Source of the DNA: a virus
IMG/VR virus record: IMGVR_UViG_3300031841_002239
Span: 1 to 55,791 of that record
DNA: 55,791 nucleotides
Direction: 5' to 3' (one strand)
Positions 42,319 through 50,023 of this stretch are shown piece by piece. Each line of letters opens with the position of its first letter. Position 1 is the stretch's first letter. The notes beneath the pieces are model-generated. The model was not told the origin of the DNA. It did not search any database and worked only from the letters and a program-made list of their open reading frames with translations. Position numbers and translations under genes: made by a program.

Positions 42319-43651
42319 GTAATATTTCCATTAAATTTGATTGGCTGTTCCACCAAAACTCTTTACTTCGTACAAGTTTATTATTTTTTTCTACCCTTGC
42401 AATCATGTCGTGATCTGGTTTAGGGAAGTTCCTAGCACAGTCTAGCATTTTATCTATCCTAACAATATCATCTTGCTCACTGTCATAATCGTATGTGTAG
42501 TAATCAGTTAGCATATCGAATCCTAACTCTTCTAATATCTTTACAGTTCCTGCTCTGCCATTTATAAATATAGGTTTACAATACAAAAATCCTTTTAAAA
42601 TCTTTTCGTCCCAATCTCCTACATAATAAGGTTTAAGTGGATTAATAGGTTCTTCAGTAGTTTTGCCTGTAACTGTTTGTTGTGGTATATAAATGTATAC
42701 TTTATCCATAAGATCGTGTGGGAAAGCATCATACCAAGATTTATGCTTCATGCTATGATCTCCACGATCTTGATTTATTCTGTCTAAATTAAACGACCTG
42801 TTCCAGGGATAACTCATTTGCCTAGGTGTTTTGCCAAACAAGTCAAAATATTCTTCTACATAAGAAAAGAAATCTGTATCAGTAATTTGTATAAATCTAT
42901 CCATCTCATGCCATTGGCTGAACTTATTCATACTCCACTCAGTATCATCTAACATTCCTTTGTGATGCATTTTTACAATACCCATTGCTCTGTTTGGTCT
43001 AAACACATTATTAGGACAAAAATATCGTATAGGATACTCTTTGCCTGGAACTAAATTTCTAAATCCACTTTTGAGACTAGGATCTTCGTCCATAGCATCG
43101 AACAATGCAAGTCCGCCTAGACATGAATAATTACTTATAATCTGTCTAAAGCCAATTTTATCTAATACATTAGTTCTATTCCAAGACAATGTGCTACAGT
43201 AAAACTGCCCAACATCTAAGCCTTGTAAAATATCAATTTGTGTTTCAGTATCCAGAAAGTTTCCAGGGAATATAGTTTCATTATTATAATCCCATACTAC
43301 TGCTATCTTGTGAGGATTGTTTGGGTCTGCCAGAATTTCTAAATCATGTAAAATTTCTTTATAAAAATTATTAAACCATCTCCATGTAGGGAAATGCATA
43401 GGCACCCATACTACGTTAAGCCAACCCTCTTCCTCAAATACTTCTTCTAATTTAGGATAGCAATAACTTATTTGCGGTGTTACAGAAACTTTAAACTCTA
43501 TAGGTGTTTCAAATTCAGGATCTATAGGACATTCATATTTTTCAAAATGCTTGTAAAACTCATATGTATGAGAAGATTCTGTTGTAGGCATTCCGGGCTC
43601 TTGTATGTCATTAGTCATAAAATGCCGTAGGAAAATATGATTTACTTTCAT
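42302..43651 (-). CDS. Hypothetical glycosyltransferase-like protein, 449 aa
   Basis: The C-terminal third has KILKGFLYCKPIFINGRAGTVKILEELGFDMLTD, which reads like the nucleotide-sugar domain of a GT-B or exostosin-type transferase. The N-terminal part is rich in Trp, Phe and Pro. No single decisive motif, so the call is tentative. It is coupled (one-base overlap) to the UDP-sugar dehydrogenase-like gene, which supports a sugar-related role. Confidence 0.5.
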   Translation of the reverse strand: MKVNHIFLRHFMTNDIQEPGMPTTESSHTYEFYKHFEKYECPIDPEFETPIEFKVSVTPQISYCYPKLEEVFEEEGWLNVVWVPMHFPTWRWFNNFYKEILHDLEILADPNNPHKIAVVWDYNNETIFPGNFLDTETQIDILQGLDVGQFYCSTLSWNRTNVLDKIGFRQIISNYSCLGGLALFDAMDEDPSLKSGFRNLVPGKEYPIRYFCPNNVFRPNRAMGIVKMHHKGMLDDTEWSMNKFSQWHEMDRFIQITDTDFFSYVEEYFDLFGKTPRQMSYPWNRSFNLDRINQDRGDHSMKHKSWYDAFPHDLMDKVYIYIPQQTVTGKTTEEPINPLKPYYVGDWDEKILKGFLYCKPIFINGRAGTVKILEELGFDMLTDYYTYDYDSEQDDIVRIDKMLDCARNFPKPDHDMIARVEKNNKLVRSKEFWWNSQSNLMEILLDNHS

Positions 43652-44457
43652 TATTTGCTTCTTTGAGTTTTATTTTTATCTATTGCTTTCTTTAATATAG
43701 ATAAATCTGTTTTTTTAAGTTTACTGTAATAAACTAATGCCTCTGTGTCTTTAGGAAAACAATGACCACCAAAGCCAAACTTACCGTCTGTGCCAGGTAC
43801 TGACATATGAGTATCTCCTATACGGCCATCTTGTGATAACATTTCGGTAAAGTTCTCCCAAGGTACTTTGGTGCCACTAGCCATATGCAATTCATACAGC
43901 TCATTAAAAAATGTAACTTTGGTTGCTAACCAACTATTAATAGTATATTTAATTAAACTTGCTGTGATAAGATCAACTTTAAATGTTGGCACAATTTTTA
44001 CTGAACTATGTCTAACGTATGCTTTCTCTACAGTATCACAATCCTTCCACTTACCACCTAATACTTGCATATTTGGATTTATAAAATCTTCAAAACTATT
44101 TGCTTCTGTTAAAAATTCAGGATTGTAAACTATTTTTAAAACAAAGTCCTTTTTCATTTTTATTAAATGATCTGGAGTAATTGTACTTTTTATAACTACA
44201 ATTCCTTTGTATTGCAAGTCAGATAATTCGCCTAACACTTGTCTAACTGAACTTACGTCTACGTCCATGTGACTGTCTTGCTTAGGTGTAGGAACACATA
44301 CAAACACAATTGATGTATTAAAGTTAACTAATTGAGATATAGTGTTGTTGTTTAGTTTTGTATCAACTATAAATTGGTCTACATTTTTATCAAAGCCATT
44401 AGAAACTGCGGAACCTACAAAACCTTTTCCTATTATTCCTAACTTTAATGTATTCAT
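43651..44457 (-). CDS. UDP-glucose/GDP-mannose dehydrogenase family, short form, 268 aa
   Basis: Rossmann start LGIIGKGFVGSAV, then VFVCVPTP, the VYNPEFLTEA strand and the catalytic-cysteine motif GFGGHCFPKD near residue 231, all classic for nucleotide-sugar dehydrogenases. The protein stops about 30 residues after it and so lacks the third, UDP-binding domain (full enzymes are about 390-450). It may act as a truncated enzyme, with a partner, or on another substrate. Confidence 0.8.
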   Translation of the reverse strand: MNTLKLGIIGKGFVGSAVSNGFDKNVDQFIVDTKLNNNTISQLVNFNTSIVFVCVPTPKQDSHMDVDVSSVRQVLGELSDLQYKGIVVIKSTITPDHLIKMKKDFVLKIVYNPEFLTEANSFEDFINPNMQVLGGKWKDCDTVEKAYVRHSSVKIVPTFKVDLITASLIKYTINSWLATKVTFFNELYELHMASGTKVPWENFTEMLSQDGRIGDTHMSVPGTDGKFGFGGHCFPKDTEALVYYSKLKKTDLSILKKAIDKNKTQRSK

Positions 44458-44727
44458 TTAATCCACATAAGGTATGCTGTCGTGTTTTCCTGATATTCGG
44501 TCTACTGCTTTATTAACCTTTTGCTCCGCAATCCATTCTTCCTCACCTGCATAGGTAGGACACTTTTCGCTTTCTAATATACGCTCACATTCCCATTTAA
44601 CTTCATATATTTTTTGCTTACATGCAAAGCCGTTAAATCCGTCTATACGTGGATCAGTCATAACACCAAACCATTGGTATAATTGTTCCTTAATTGTTTT
44701 TTTGCCTGTGCGTTCTATGTATGGCAT
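44458..44727 (-). CDS. Hypothetical protein, 89 aa
   Basis: ATG 44727 overlaps the stop of the small membrane gene upstream (TAATG). It is charged, with MPYIERTGKKTIKEQLYQWF at the start and Cys at IYEVKWECERILESEKCPT. No family recognised. It sits just upstream of the dehydrogenase, with no gap. Confidence 0.6.
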   Translation of the reverse strand: MPYIERTGKKTIKEQLYQWFGVMTDPRIDGFNGFACKQKIYEVKWECERILESEKCPTYAGEEEWIAEQKVNKAVDRISGKHDSIPYVD

Positions 44728-44894
44728 TATTTTTTTACTAACCCGTGTTCGTGCCCTACTGCTGATACAACAAGGAATGTTGATAGTATAAGCCACCATG
44801 GACTTAAATCTGCAAAAATTACTCCGGCAAGTATTGTTATACCTGTTGCACCTATTGTTGTAATGCCTGTCTTTTCTCCGCTACTTAACTTCAT
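44727..44894 (-). CDS. Small two-helix membrane protein, 55 aa
   Basis: Begins MKLSSGEKTGITTIGATGIT, then two hydrophobic helices (about 11-27 and 30-46), ending HEHGLVKK. It overlaps neighbours in ATGA and TAATG junctions. Size and topology fit a holin-like or membrane-modulating peptide, but the operon appears early, so lysis is not its obvious role. Confidence 0.65.
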   Translation of the reverse strand: MKLSSGEKTGITTIGATGITILAGVIFADLSPWWLILSTFLVVSAVGHEHGLVKK

Positions 44895-45253
44895 AATGTT
44901 TTCTTATGTTCAAATTCGTAACTTGCCGATTTTATATTAATCTGGTCGCTTGGTTTTTCGTCTGCAACTGCTAAACACCCTGCAGGGTCTACTTTCCAAA
45001 TCTCTTGGCCATTTTCCAACCTGTCATCTTTTACCTTAAATCCTTCTGTCCAACGGCCATATTCCACATATACCCATTGTCCTGGTTGTAAAAAATCTAC
45101 ATCAGGTCCTACATCAAAGACTTCCATCCATCTGGGAGTTACTCCAGATTCTTTACCTAATGTTTTTTTGATTATAATACCTGAGTTTGTTACAGTATCA
45201 CCAAAGTCGGCGTTAATGCAAAAGATATTATCAGTCCTTGGTCTTATCCTCAT
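44891..45253 (-). CDS. GroES-like co-chaperonin (gp31-type), 120 aa
   Basis: Starts MRIRPRTDNIFCINADFG and shows the GroES fold pattern: SGIIIKKTLGKESGVTPRW (a possible mobile loop), VFDVGPDVDFLQPGQWVYVEYG (the conserved roof/base strand), and KVDPAGCLAV near the C-terminus. T4 gp31 replaces host GroES so that GroEL can fold the capsid protein. Length fits. Sequence is diverged from GroES, so the confidence is moderate. Confidence 0.7.
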   Translation of the reverse strand: MRIRPRTDNIFCINADFGDTVTNSGIIIKKTLGKESGVTPRWMEVFDVGPDVDFLQPGQWVYVEYGRWTEGFKVKDDRLENGQEIWKVDPAGCLAVADEKPSDQINIKSASYEFEHKKTL

Positions 45254-45710
45254 CTGCTTCTTCCTCTGTGTAATAAGGAACCATTTCTATATCACCATTA
45301 GGAAGTTCAACTTCTTTAAAGCCTAGTGGCTCTTGACTGTCGAACGATTCTTCTTCAGGTGCTGTTGGTTCTGGTTCTTTTTTAGTTTGTGTGTCTGGTT
45401 GTACTTTACTAGTTCGTACATTTTCTTTAGCAGTTTTAGATGTTTTAACTTCTTGTAAGTTATCTTCCTGTGTAAATTCTACCTGTGGCGTATTGCCTTT
45501 AATACTTTGTTGTGCTGTGCTGGCCATAGGATTATCTTCATAATATGCTCTTACTCTTTCTTCAGCAGGAGTTAACACAACCCCGTCTGGTCCTAAAACA
45601 TTACCATGAGCATCAGTACCTGCATTTCCCACCGCAGGTCTATCTCCCTGTGAGGCAATTAAGGCATCCATATCTATAACTTGACCTTTGTTTGTTTTGC
45701 GTTGTACCAT
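45231..45710 (-). CDS. Hypothetical acidic disordered protein, 159 aa
   Basis: Begins MVQRKTNKGQVIDMDALIAS and becomes highly charged, with a TKKEPEPTAPEEE stretch and a C-terminus YYTEEEADEDKTKD. Probably mostly disordered. Some marine T4-like phages have similar proteins, but I cannot assign a function. It overlaps the GroES-like gene by 23 bases. Confidence 0.6.
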   Translation of the reverse strand: MVQRKTNKGQVIDMDALIASQGDRPAVGNAGTDAHGNVLGPDGVVLTPAEERVRAYYEDNPMASTAQQSIKGNTPQVEFTQEDNLQEVKTSKTAKENVRTSKVQPDTQTKKEPEPTAPEEESFDSQEPLGFKEVELPNGDIEMVPYYTEEEADEDKTKD

Positions 45711-45711
45711 A

Positions 45712-46170
45712 TTATTTTAAAAATTCCTTTATGTCTAATCTATATTTATGACTATTGACCTTGTGGACCCCCAAAATATAGAGTAAATAACTGGAAACAC
45801 TACTACCTCTGCCTACACCCCATACTAAATTATGTTTACGCATTGTATCAACAATCCATATTAATAACTGTAGTACAGGGAATAAACCTCGTTCTTTATA
45901 CATTTCTAACTCCATCTCTACTCTCCCTATCTCGTCGGGATCACGTTGTATAAGTTTGTCATGTATATACTTCTCAACATCTAGTTCTTTGTAATGCTGT
46001 GGTATATTAAATTCTTTACTGATTCTGGAAACATCACTTATATCGTTGAGTTCCAGTTCTTTAGCAACTTTATTGAATTGTTTAATATCCACAAATGCAA
46101 TATCAGATATATCCTCACCTCTATAGAGTAATTCAATACCAGTTTGCTCGTCGGCTAGATAGTTTTCCAT
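45712..46170 (-). CDS. DNA polymerase III alpha (DnaE)-like fragment, 152 aa
   Basis: The C-terminal 50 residues (VWGVGRGSSVSSYLLYILGV and HKVNSHKYRLD) match the conserved GRGS...SYLLGI...DP.R.L segment of bacterial DnaE, at the edge of its palm domain. The N-terminal part has the charged helical pattern of the preceding DnaE region. The protein has no palm aspartates, so it cannot polymerise. It may be a captured interaction module. It has its own consensus promoter. Confidence 0.7.
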   Translation of the reverse strand: MENYLADEQTGIELLYRGEDISDIAFVDIKQFNKVAKELELNDISDVSRISKEFNIPQHYKELDVEKYIHDKLIQRDPDEIGRVEMELEMYKERGLFPVLQLLIWIVDTMRKHNLVWGVGRGSSVSSYLLYILGVHKVNSHKYRLDIKEFLK

Positions 46171-46176
46171 AAGTAT

Positions 46177-46205
46177 ATTATATATGAAAAATATGTAAAA
46201 GTCAA
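46177..46205 (-). promoter_or_regulatory. Sigma70-type promoter, TTGACT-N17-TATAAT
   Basis: -10 complement at 46177-46182 and -35 complement at 46200-46205, 7 bases before the DnaE-like ATG, so the mRNA would be leaderless or nearly so unless the true start is downstream. Confidence 0.75.
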
Positions 46206-46206
46206 T

Positions 46207-46977
46207 CTATTTGTCTTTGGGTACCAGTTTAGGTTTAAACTTTTTATTCTTAAAGTCTACTTCTAGTAATTCACCACTTGAAGTGTCTGCGCCACTTTCT
46301 TCAATAACGTCTTTTATTTCTTTTCCGTAAATGTCTGCGATCACTTGTCCTTCTATCTGTGCAAGTGGCTCTTCCATTCTTTTTAATATGTCTTGATTTA
46401 TATCTTTATTAAAGAACTCCTCTTTTTCTTCTTTGCTACTTGCTATATTATCAAATGTGCTGAAGTCTCTTCTACGCCACCAGGGAGTTTCCCAAAAGCT
46501 CAGTTCGCCTATCCATTCTGAAATAGTAGGCAACTGATCGTATTCGTCATCGTCTGCAAACATACTATATGCTATGCCATCAATTTTGTCTTTTATGCTG
46601 ATACTTTCTACAAAACTATTTTCGTGACAAATATAATTTAACTTACAATGTAGTGCCATAGCCAAACAGGCGTCACTTAAATCCGGCAGTATTAAAAAGT
46701 TGTTATCATGACTTGCAAATGCTCTTTCGACGACAGCCTTACTGTCCATATCATATACAATACTCTGATGTAATTGATCATATAAAAAGGAATTAATTGT
46801 ACTAAAACTAATATTTTGTTGTAGGAATGCCTGCTTACGAGTTTCTGTTTCCTCTACATTAGTCCTTAAACTGTATTCTATTTCATATGTACAAGACTTT
46901 ACTTGTCGTCTATCTTCGTTATCATAAACCCATACCATGTGTACTGGTATGTTTTTAGTTATTTGCATTATGTTCAT
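46207..46977 (-). CDS. Hypothetical protein, 256 aa
   Basis: An unknown protein with a Trp-rich middle (LSFWETPWWRRRDF) and an acidic C-terminus ending KPKLVPKDK. It lacks recognisable motifs. The start overlaps the upstream gene by 4 bases (ATGA), and its stop lies beside the -35 of the DnaE-like promoter. It closes the ClpP-SufE operon. Confidence 0.6.
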   Translation of the reverse strand: MNIMQITKNIPVHMVWVYDNEDRRQVKSCTYEIEYSLRTNVEETETRKQAFLQQNISFSTINSFLYDQLHQSIVYDMDSKAVVERAFASHDNNFLILPDLSDACLAMALHCKLNYICHENSFVESISIKDKIDGIAYSMFADDDEYDQLPTISEWIGELSFWETPWWRRRDFSTFDNIASSKEEKEEFFNKDINQDILKRMEEPLAQIEGQVIADIYGKEIKDVIEESGADTSSGELLEVDFKNKKFKPKLVPKDK

Positions 46978-47402
46978 TTTGTTGCTCCAAATTTAGGTAC
47001 TTCTATTGTAAACTCTGAACTTGGTTGTGGTTGCTGTTCTACTTTAGGTTGTGATACCGTCTCTGCTCTTTGTTCTGGTGTTACTGTTAAAGGTTTCTTT
47101 TCCTTCTTTTGTGTGTAAAAGTTACTAAGTGTAGTTAAAAGTTCTTGTTCTGAATACTCTGGTGTATATACAACAGATTCTATCTCTCCTATCTCCAATA
47201 CGTCTGGAGTCTTGTCATTATTTTCTATAATTACTGCCATAAGATCAGATTGCCTTTCACTACACATGTCCAACATTCCTCTTACCTGTTGAAACATGGG
47301 AGAGTTTTGATCCATTTTATATAATTTGTCGTTAAGTTTTTTAATCTCTTCAAACAGTTTATCTGAATCCATTTCCTGGATCTTTTCCCAATAATCACTC
47401 AT
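46974..47402 (-). CDS. Hypothetical protein with coiled-coil N-terminus, 142 aa
   Basis: Charged helix at the N-terminus (SDKLFEEIKKLNDKLYKMDQ), then a C-terminal Pro/Gln/Lys-rich stretch ending EVPKFGATK. Likely a structural or scaffolding protein by appearance. Not recognised. Confidence 0.6.
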   Translation of the reverse strand: MSDYWEKIQEMDSDKLFEEIKKLNDKLYKMDQNSPMFQQVRGMLDMCSERQSDLMAVIIENNDKTPDVLEIGEIESVVYTPEYSEQELLTTLSNFYTQKKEKKPLTVTPEQRAETVSQPKVEQQPQPSSEFTIEVPKFGATK

Positions 47403-47643
47403 CGTCGTTAAAGTTCATTTTAAACATTGCTAAGAATGTTTTTGTTCTAAATCTTACCTCATACATAGTTACTTGAAAATCTTCCATAGGCCTTAACCCC
47501 ATACTGAGACATACACCACTAACACTTTGATTTAATTGCTTAGGTGTTCTTTTGGATAACTTAGCCTTAATAGTAAGTTGATGTGCGTTTTCCTTCCACG
47601 ACATCCAATTATCAAATCTTTCTAAATTAGTGCTCTTCTGCAT
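47395..47643 (-). CDS. Hypothetical basic protein, 82 aa
   Basis: Begins MQKSTNLERFDNWMSWKENA and has a basic segment (KAKLSKRTPKQLNQ) followed by a strand-rich C-terminus. It overlaps both neighbours (8 and 17 bases). Unrecognised. Confidence 0.55.
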   Translation of the reverse strand: MQKSTNLERFDNWMSWKENAHQLTIKAKLSKRTPKQLNQSVSGVCLSMGLRPMEDFQVTMYEVRFRTKTFLAMFKMNFNDDE

Positions 47644-48478
47644 AATAACTATCTAGTGTTGTTTCGTGTATATGTAAATATTGATTTCTTTGTCTAAAAA
47701 TAATATCTATTTCAGGTGTTACCCTAATAAAGTTTTCTATAGTATAACTTTGTTCGTTGCCCCAGGCTCTGCAATTATATGCTCTTATTTTGTAGTTTAA
47801 TTTTGTACCAAAATTTTGATGTATATTATGATTAAACACTTCTGGGTCTATGCCTACACTTAAAAAATATGCAGTTGAATCAAATACGTCATGCGTATCA
47901 CAAATAAGTGTAGGCACATTGTTTTGTGCTGTACGTTTATCCAGCATAATTGTAAATCTATTATTTTCGCAGGTTAATTTGCCGTAGTTGTCTGATACAT
48001 CTTTATACTTAAACCCTATCTGTAAATAATGATCTATAATATTTTCATTGTGGCAATTCATTTTAACTCCACTTATGTAATTAAGATGTTTAAGTGTCTT
48101 AGAGTCAGAGTCTATAATATCATAGTTCTCTTCTAAATTTGAATTGTAATGATTTATTTGTTTTTCTGTAAGCAGGTAAGTTTTAATTCCTATACCATTG
48201 TCTACAAAATAAAAATCAGTAGTAGTGTCGAGTGTTGCTTTTAAATTGAAAATATCATTATCGTTAGCATTGAAACCTATACCAGTTATGCATGGAGATC
48301 GTTTGGAATTATCTTTACGCAGAAGTAGTATGCAACTTTGTAGATTCCAAAATCCTGTACTGCCAGTATTATGTTGCGTTCTGTGTATAAAACCTAAACG
48401 TGTTAATTCAGTTTCTATTTTCTCTGTCTCTACAACTGAGGTGTCATAACTGATTTCTATAAAACTAAATTCTGCCAT
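47627..48478 (-). CDS. VOC-superfamily-like protein (two tandem modules), 283 aa
   Basis: The first part reads TELTRLGFIHRTQHNTGSTG followed by a strand, a helix and ITGIGFNANDNDIF, which is the beta-alpha-beta-beta-beta pattern of a VOC module. The second half repeats it (HYLQIGFKYKDVSDNYGKL). VOC proteins such as dioxygenases and glyoxalases bind a divalent metal with His/Glu. Here the ligands are not clearly in place, so a binding function rather than catalysis is possible. This is a low-certainty fold call. Confidence 0.4.
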   Translation of the reverse strand: MAEFSFIEISYDTSVVETEKIETELTRLGFIHRTQHNTGSTGFWNLQSCILLLRKDNSKRSPCITGIGFNANDNDIFNLKATLDTTTDFYFVDNGIGIKTYLLTEKQINHYNSNLEENYDIIDSDSKTLKHLNYISGVKMNCHNENIIDHYLQIGFKYKDVSDNYGKLTCENNRFTIMLDKRTAQNNVPTLICDTHDVFDSTAYFLSVGIDPEVFNHNIHQNFGTKLNYKIRAYNCRAWGNEQSYTIENFIRVTPEIDIIFRQRNQYLHIHETTLDSYYAEEH

Positions 48479-48620
48479 CTTGTTTTTCTTCTTGTGTGTC
48501 TGATGTATCGCAACTGTTACAACAATCGTCAGTACCGCACTTATCGTGAAGTACTCCTTCCTCGTCGTATCCTTGCTCGTCTACCTTTTTGGGTATGTAA
48601 ACTTTTGGTTTTATCTCCAT
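48465..48620 (-). CDS. Small Cys-rich protein, 51 aa
   Basis: Starts MEIKPKVYIPKKVDEQGYDE and has a compact CGTDDCCNSC cluster near residue 37. Four close Cys can bind zinc or another metal. It overlaps the VOC-like gene by 14 bases. It lies immediately downstream of clpP and may be a metal-dependent adaptor, unproven. Confidence 0.55.
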   Translation of the reverse strand: MEIKPKVYIPKKVDEQGYDEEGVLHDKCGTDDCCNSCDTSDTQEEKQDGRI

Positions 48621-48658
48621 ACTAATATTTAGCAGGAGAATTCCGTAGTTATAGCAGT

Positions 48659-49249
48659 TTAGGTTCTATTAGATATAATTTCGTCCACTAATCCAAAGTC
48701 TAATGCTTCTTGAGATGTCATAAAGTTATCTCTATCCATAGCCGCCTCAAACTCTTCATAAGTTTTACCTTTGGTATTATGTAAAACGTATGCCTCTGTG
48801 AGTTCCTTTTTAATACGGATTATCTCATTAGCACGAATTTGAATATCACTTGCTTGTCCACTTGCACCACCTAATGGTTGGTGTATCATATGTCTGGCAC
48901 CAGGTAATATAAAACGTTTACCAGGAGCACCACTATTAGCAAGGAAACTTCCCATACTAGCCGCCTGTCCCATTACAATAGTAGACACATCTGGTTTTAT
49001 ATATTGCATTGTGTCGTACATTGCCATACCACTTGTTACAGTTCCGCCAGGACTATTAATGTAAAAATTAATATCAGCATCACTATCCTCTGCTTCAAGG
49101 AAAAGTAACTGAGCACAAATACTATTTGATACTGCGTCGTTTACTTCTCCATTAAGGAATATGATTCTTTCTTTTAGTAGTCTACTATAAATGTCGTAAC
49201 TACGTTCGCCTTGAGCGGTCTTTTCTATTACATATGGTACAAAGTTCAT
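48659..49249 (-). CDS. clpP: ClpP serine protease subunit
   Basis: This 196-residue protein has the catalytic triad S98 (GQAASMGSF), H123 (HMIHQPLGG) and D172 (MDRDNF) at the same residue numbers as E. coli ClpP after the propeptide-bearing N-terminus. The oligomerisation helix and handle appear intact. It forms the 14-mer proteolytic core and needs a Clp ATPase. The phage encodes a ClpA with an IGF docking loop. Confidence 0.97.
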   Translation of the reverse strand: MNFVPYVIEKTAQGERSYDIYSRLLKERIIFLNGEVNDAVSNSICAQLLFLEAEDSDADINFYINSPGGTVTSGMAMYDTMQYIKPDVSTIVMGQAASMGSFLANSGAPGKRFILPGARHMIHQPLGGASGQASDIQIRANEIIRIKKELTEAYVLHNTKGKTYEEFEAAMDRDNFMTSQEALDFGLVDEIISNRT

Positions 49250-49253
49250 GTTA

Positions 49254-49625
49254 TTATTTACCTTCAGTTAGTTGTATAATTTTGTTAATAATGGCCTGCA
49301 TACCCTTTTGCCTTTGTACTGTTAAGTTTTTTGTGATACTGTGAAAGTCTCCAAAACGAATTGTACTAGGATCTGGTGTTGCTACCTCGGCCACTAGCCT
49401 TGCAATACCTTTTACCATAAAGGCATCACTGTCAGTTTGTATATCCCAAACTCCGTCTACTTTTTCAGCAGTAATCCACACAGCACTCTGACAACCACTC
49501 ACATAGTTTTCATTTGTTCTGATATTACTTACGTCATCCATGTCGCCACCAATCTCCAGAAGAATGTCATAGAACATCTCCTGGTCATGAGACACAGATT
49601 TTAGTTGTTCAAGAAGATCTGACAT
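49254..49625 (-). CDS. sufE: SufE-like sulfur-acceptor protein
   Basis: This 123-residue protein has [11 protein letters not shown] (C45, equivalent to the sulfur-accepting Cys of SufE), then [15 protein letters not shown] and the C-terminal SRSQG-like RQKGMQAI. SufE carries persulfide from the cysteine desulfurase SufS to the SufBCD scaffold. It is a complete, normal-length protein. It is the first gene after a consensus promoter and directly upstream of clpP. It may help build Fe-S clusters for QueE and the second radical SAM protein. Confidence 0.9.
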   Translation of the reverse strand: MSDLLEQLKSVSHDQEMFYDILLEIGGDMDDVSNIRTNENYVSGCQSAVWITAEKVDGVWDIQTDSDAFMVKGIARLVAEVATPDPSTIRFGDFHSITKNLTVQRQKGMQAIINKIIQLTEGK

Positions 49626-49631
49626 ACTATA

Positions 49632-49659
49632 AGTATATAGTATTTTTTTAGATTGTCAA
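49632..49659 (-). promoter_or_regulatory. Sigma70-type promoter, TTGACA-N16-TATACT
   Basis: -10 complement at 49632-49637 (TATACT) and perfect -35 complement at 49654-49659, driving sufE, clpP and the following unknowns. Confidence 0.8.
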
Positions 49660-49663
49660 GTAA

Positions 49664-50002
49664 TTATCCGCAGTATGAGTAATAGGTATCGTATTCAGCA
49701 CCACTTGTAAGTTGTGCCAATGTACTGATGTCACCGTTAGTTGCTTTGTAAAGCTCTTTTGGATCTGCATCATCTTTGCTGAAGTAAACTACATAGTCAG
49801 CCGCATCATTAATACCATCTGTGGGATTATCGATTCTTTCTACAGGAGTATATCCATCAAAAGCACTTAATGGTGATACACCGCCAGGCGCCGCTTGACC
49901 AATATGCTCTCCTACAACTACGTCTGTTTTTGAACTAACTTCACTGCTTTTACTTGCATACCATTCGGCCGCATCTGCTGGATAGGTTCTGTCTGTTGGC
50001 AT
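49664..50002 (-). CDS. Hypothetical late protein, 112 aa
   Basis: Begins MPTDRTYPADAAEWYASKSS. It is Asp/Tyr-rich and shows no membrane helix. The late box and a GGAG site before the ATG suggest a virion protein. Not recognised. Confidence 0.62.
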   Translation of the reverse strand: MPTDRTYPADAAEWYASKSSEVSSKTDVVVGEHIGQAAPGGVSPLSAFDGYTPVERIDNPTDGINDAADYVVYFSKDDADPKELYKATNGDISTLAQLTSGAEYDTYYSYCG

Positions 50003-50023
50003 TTTTAAAACTCCAATAAAAAT

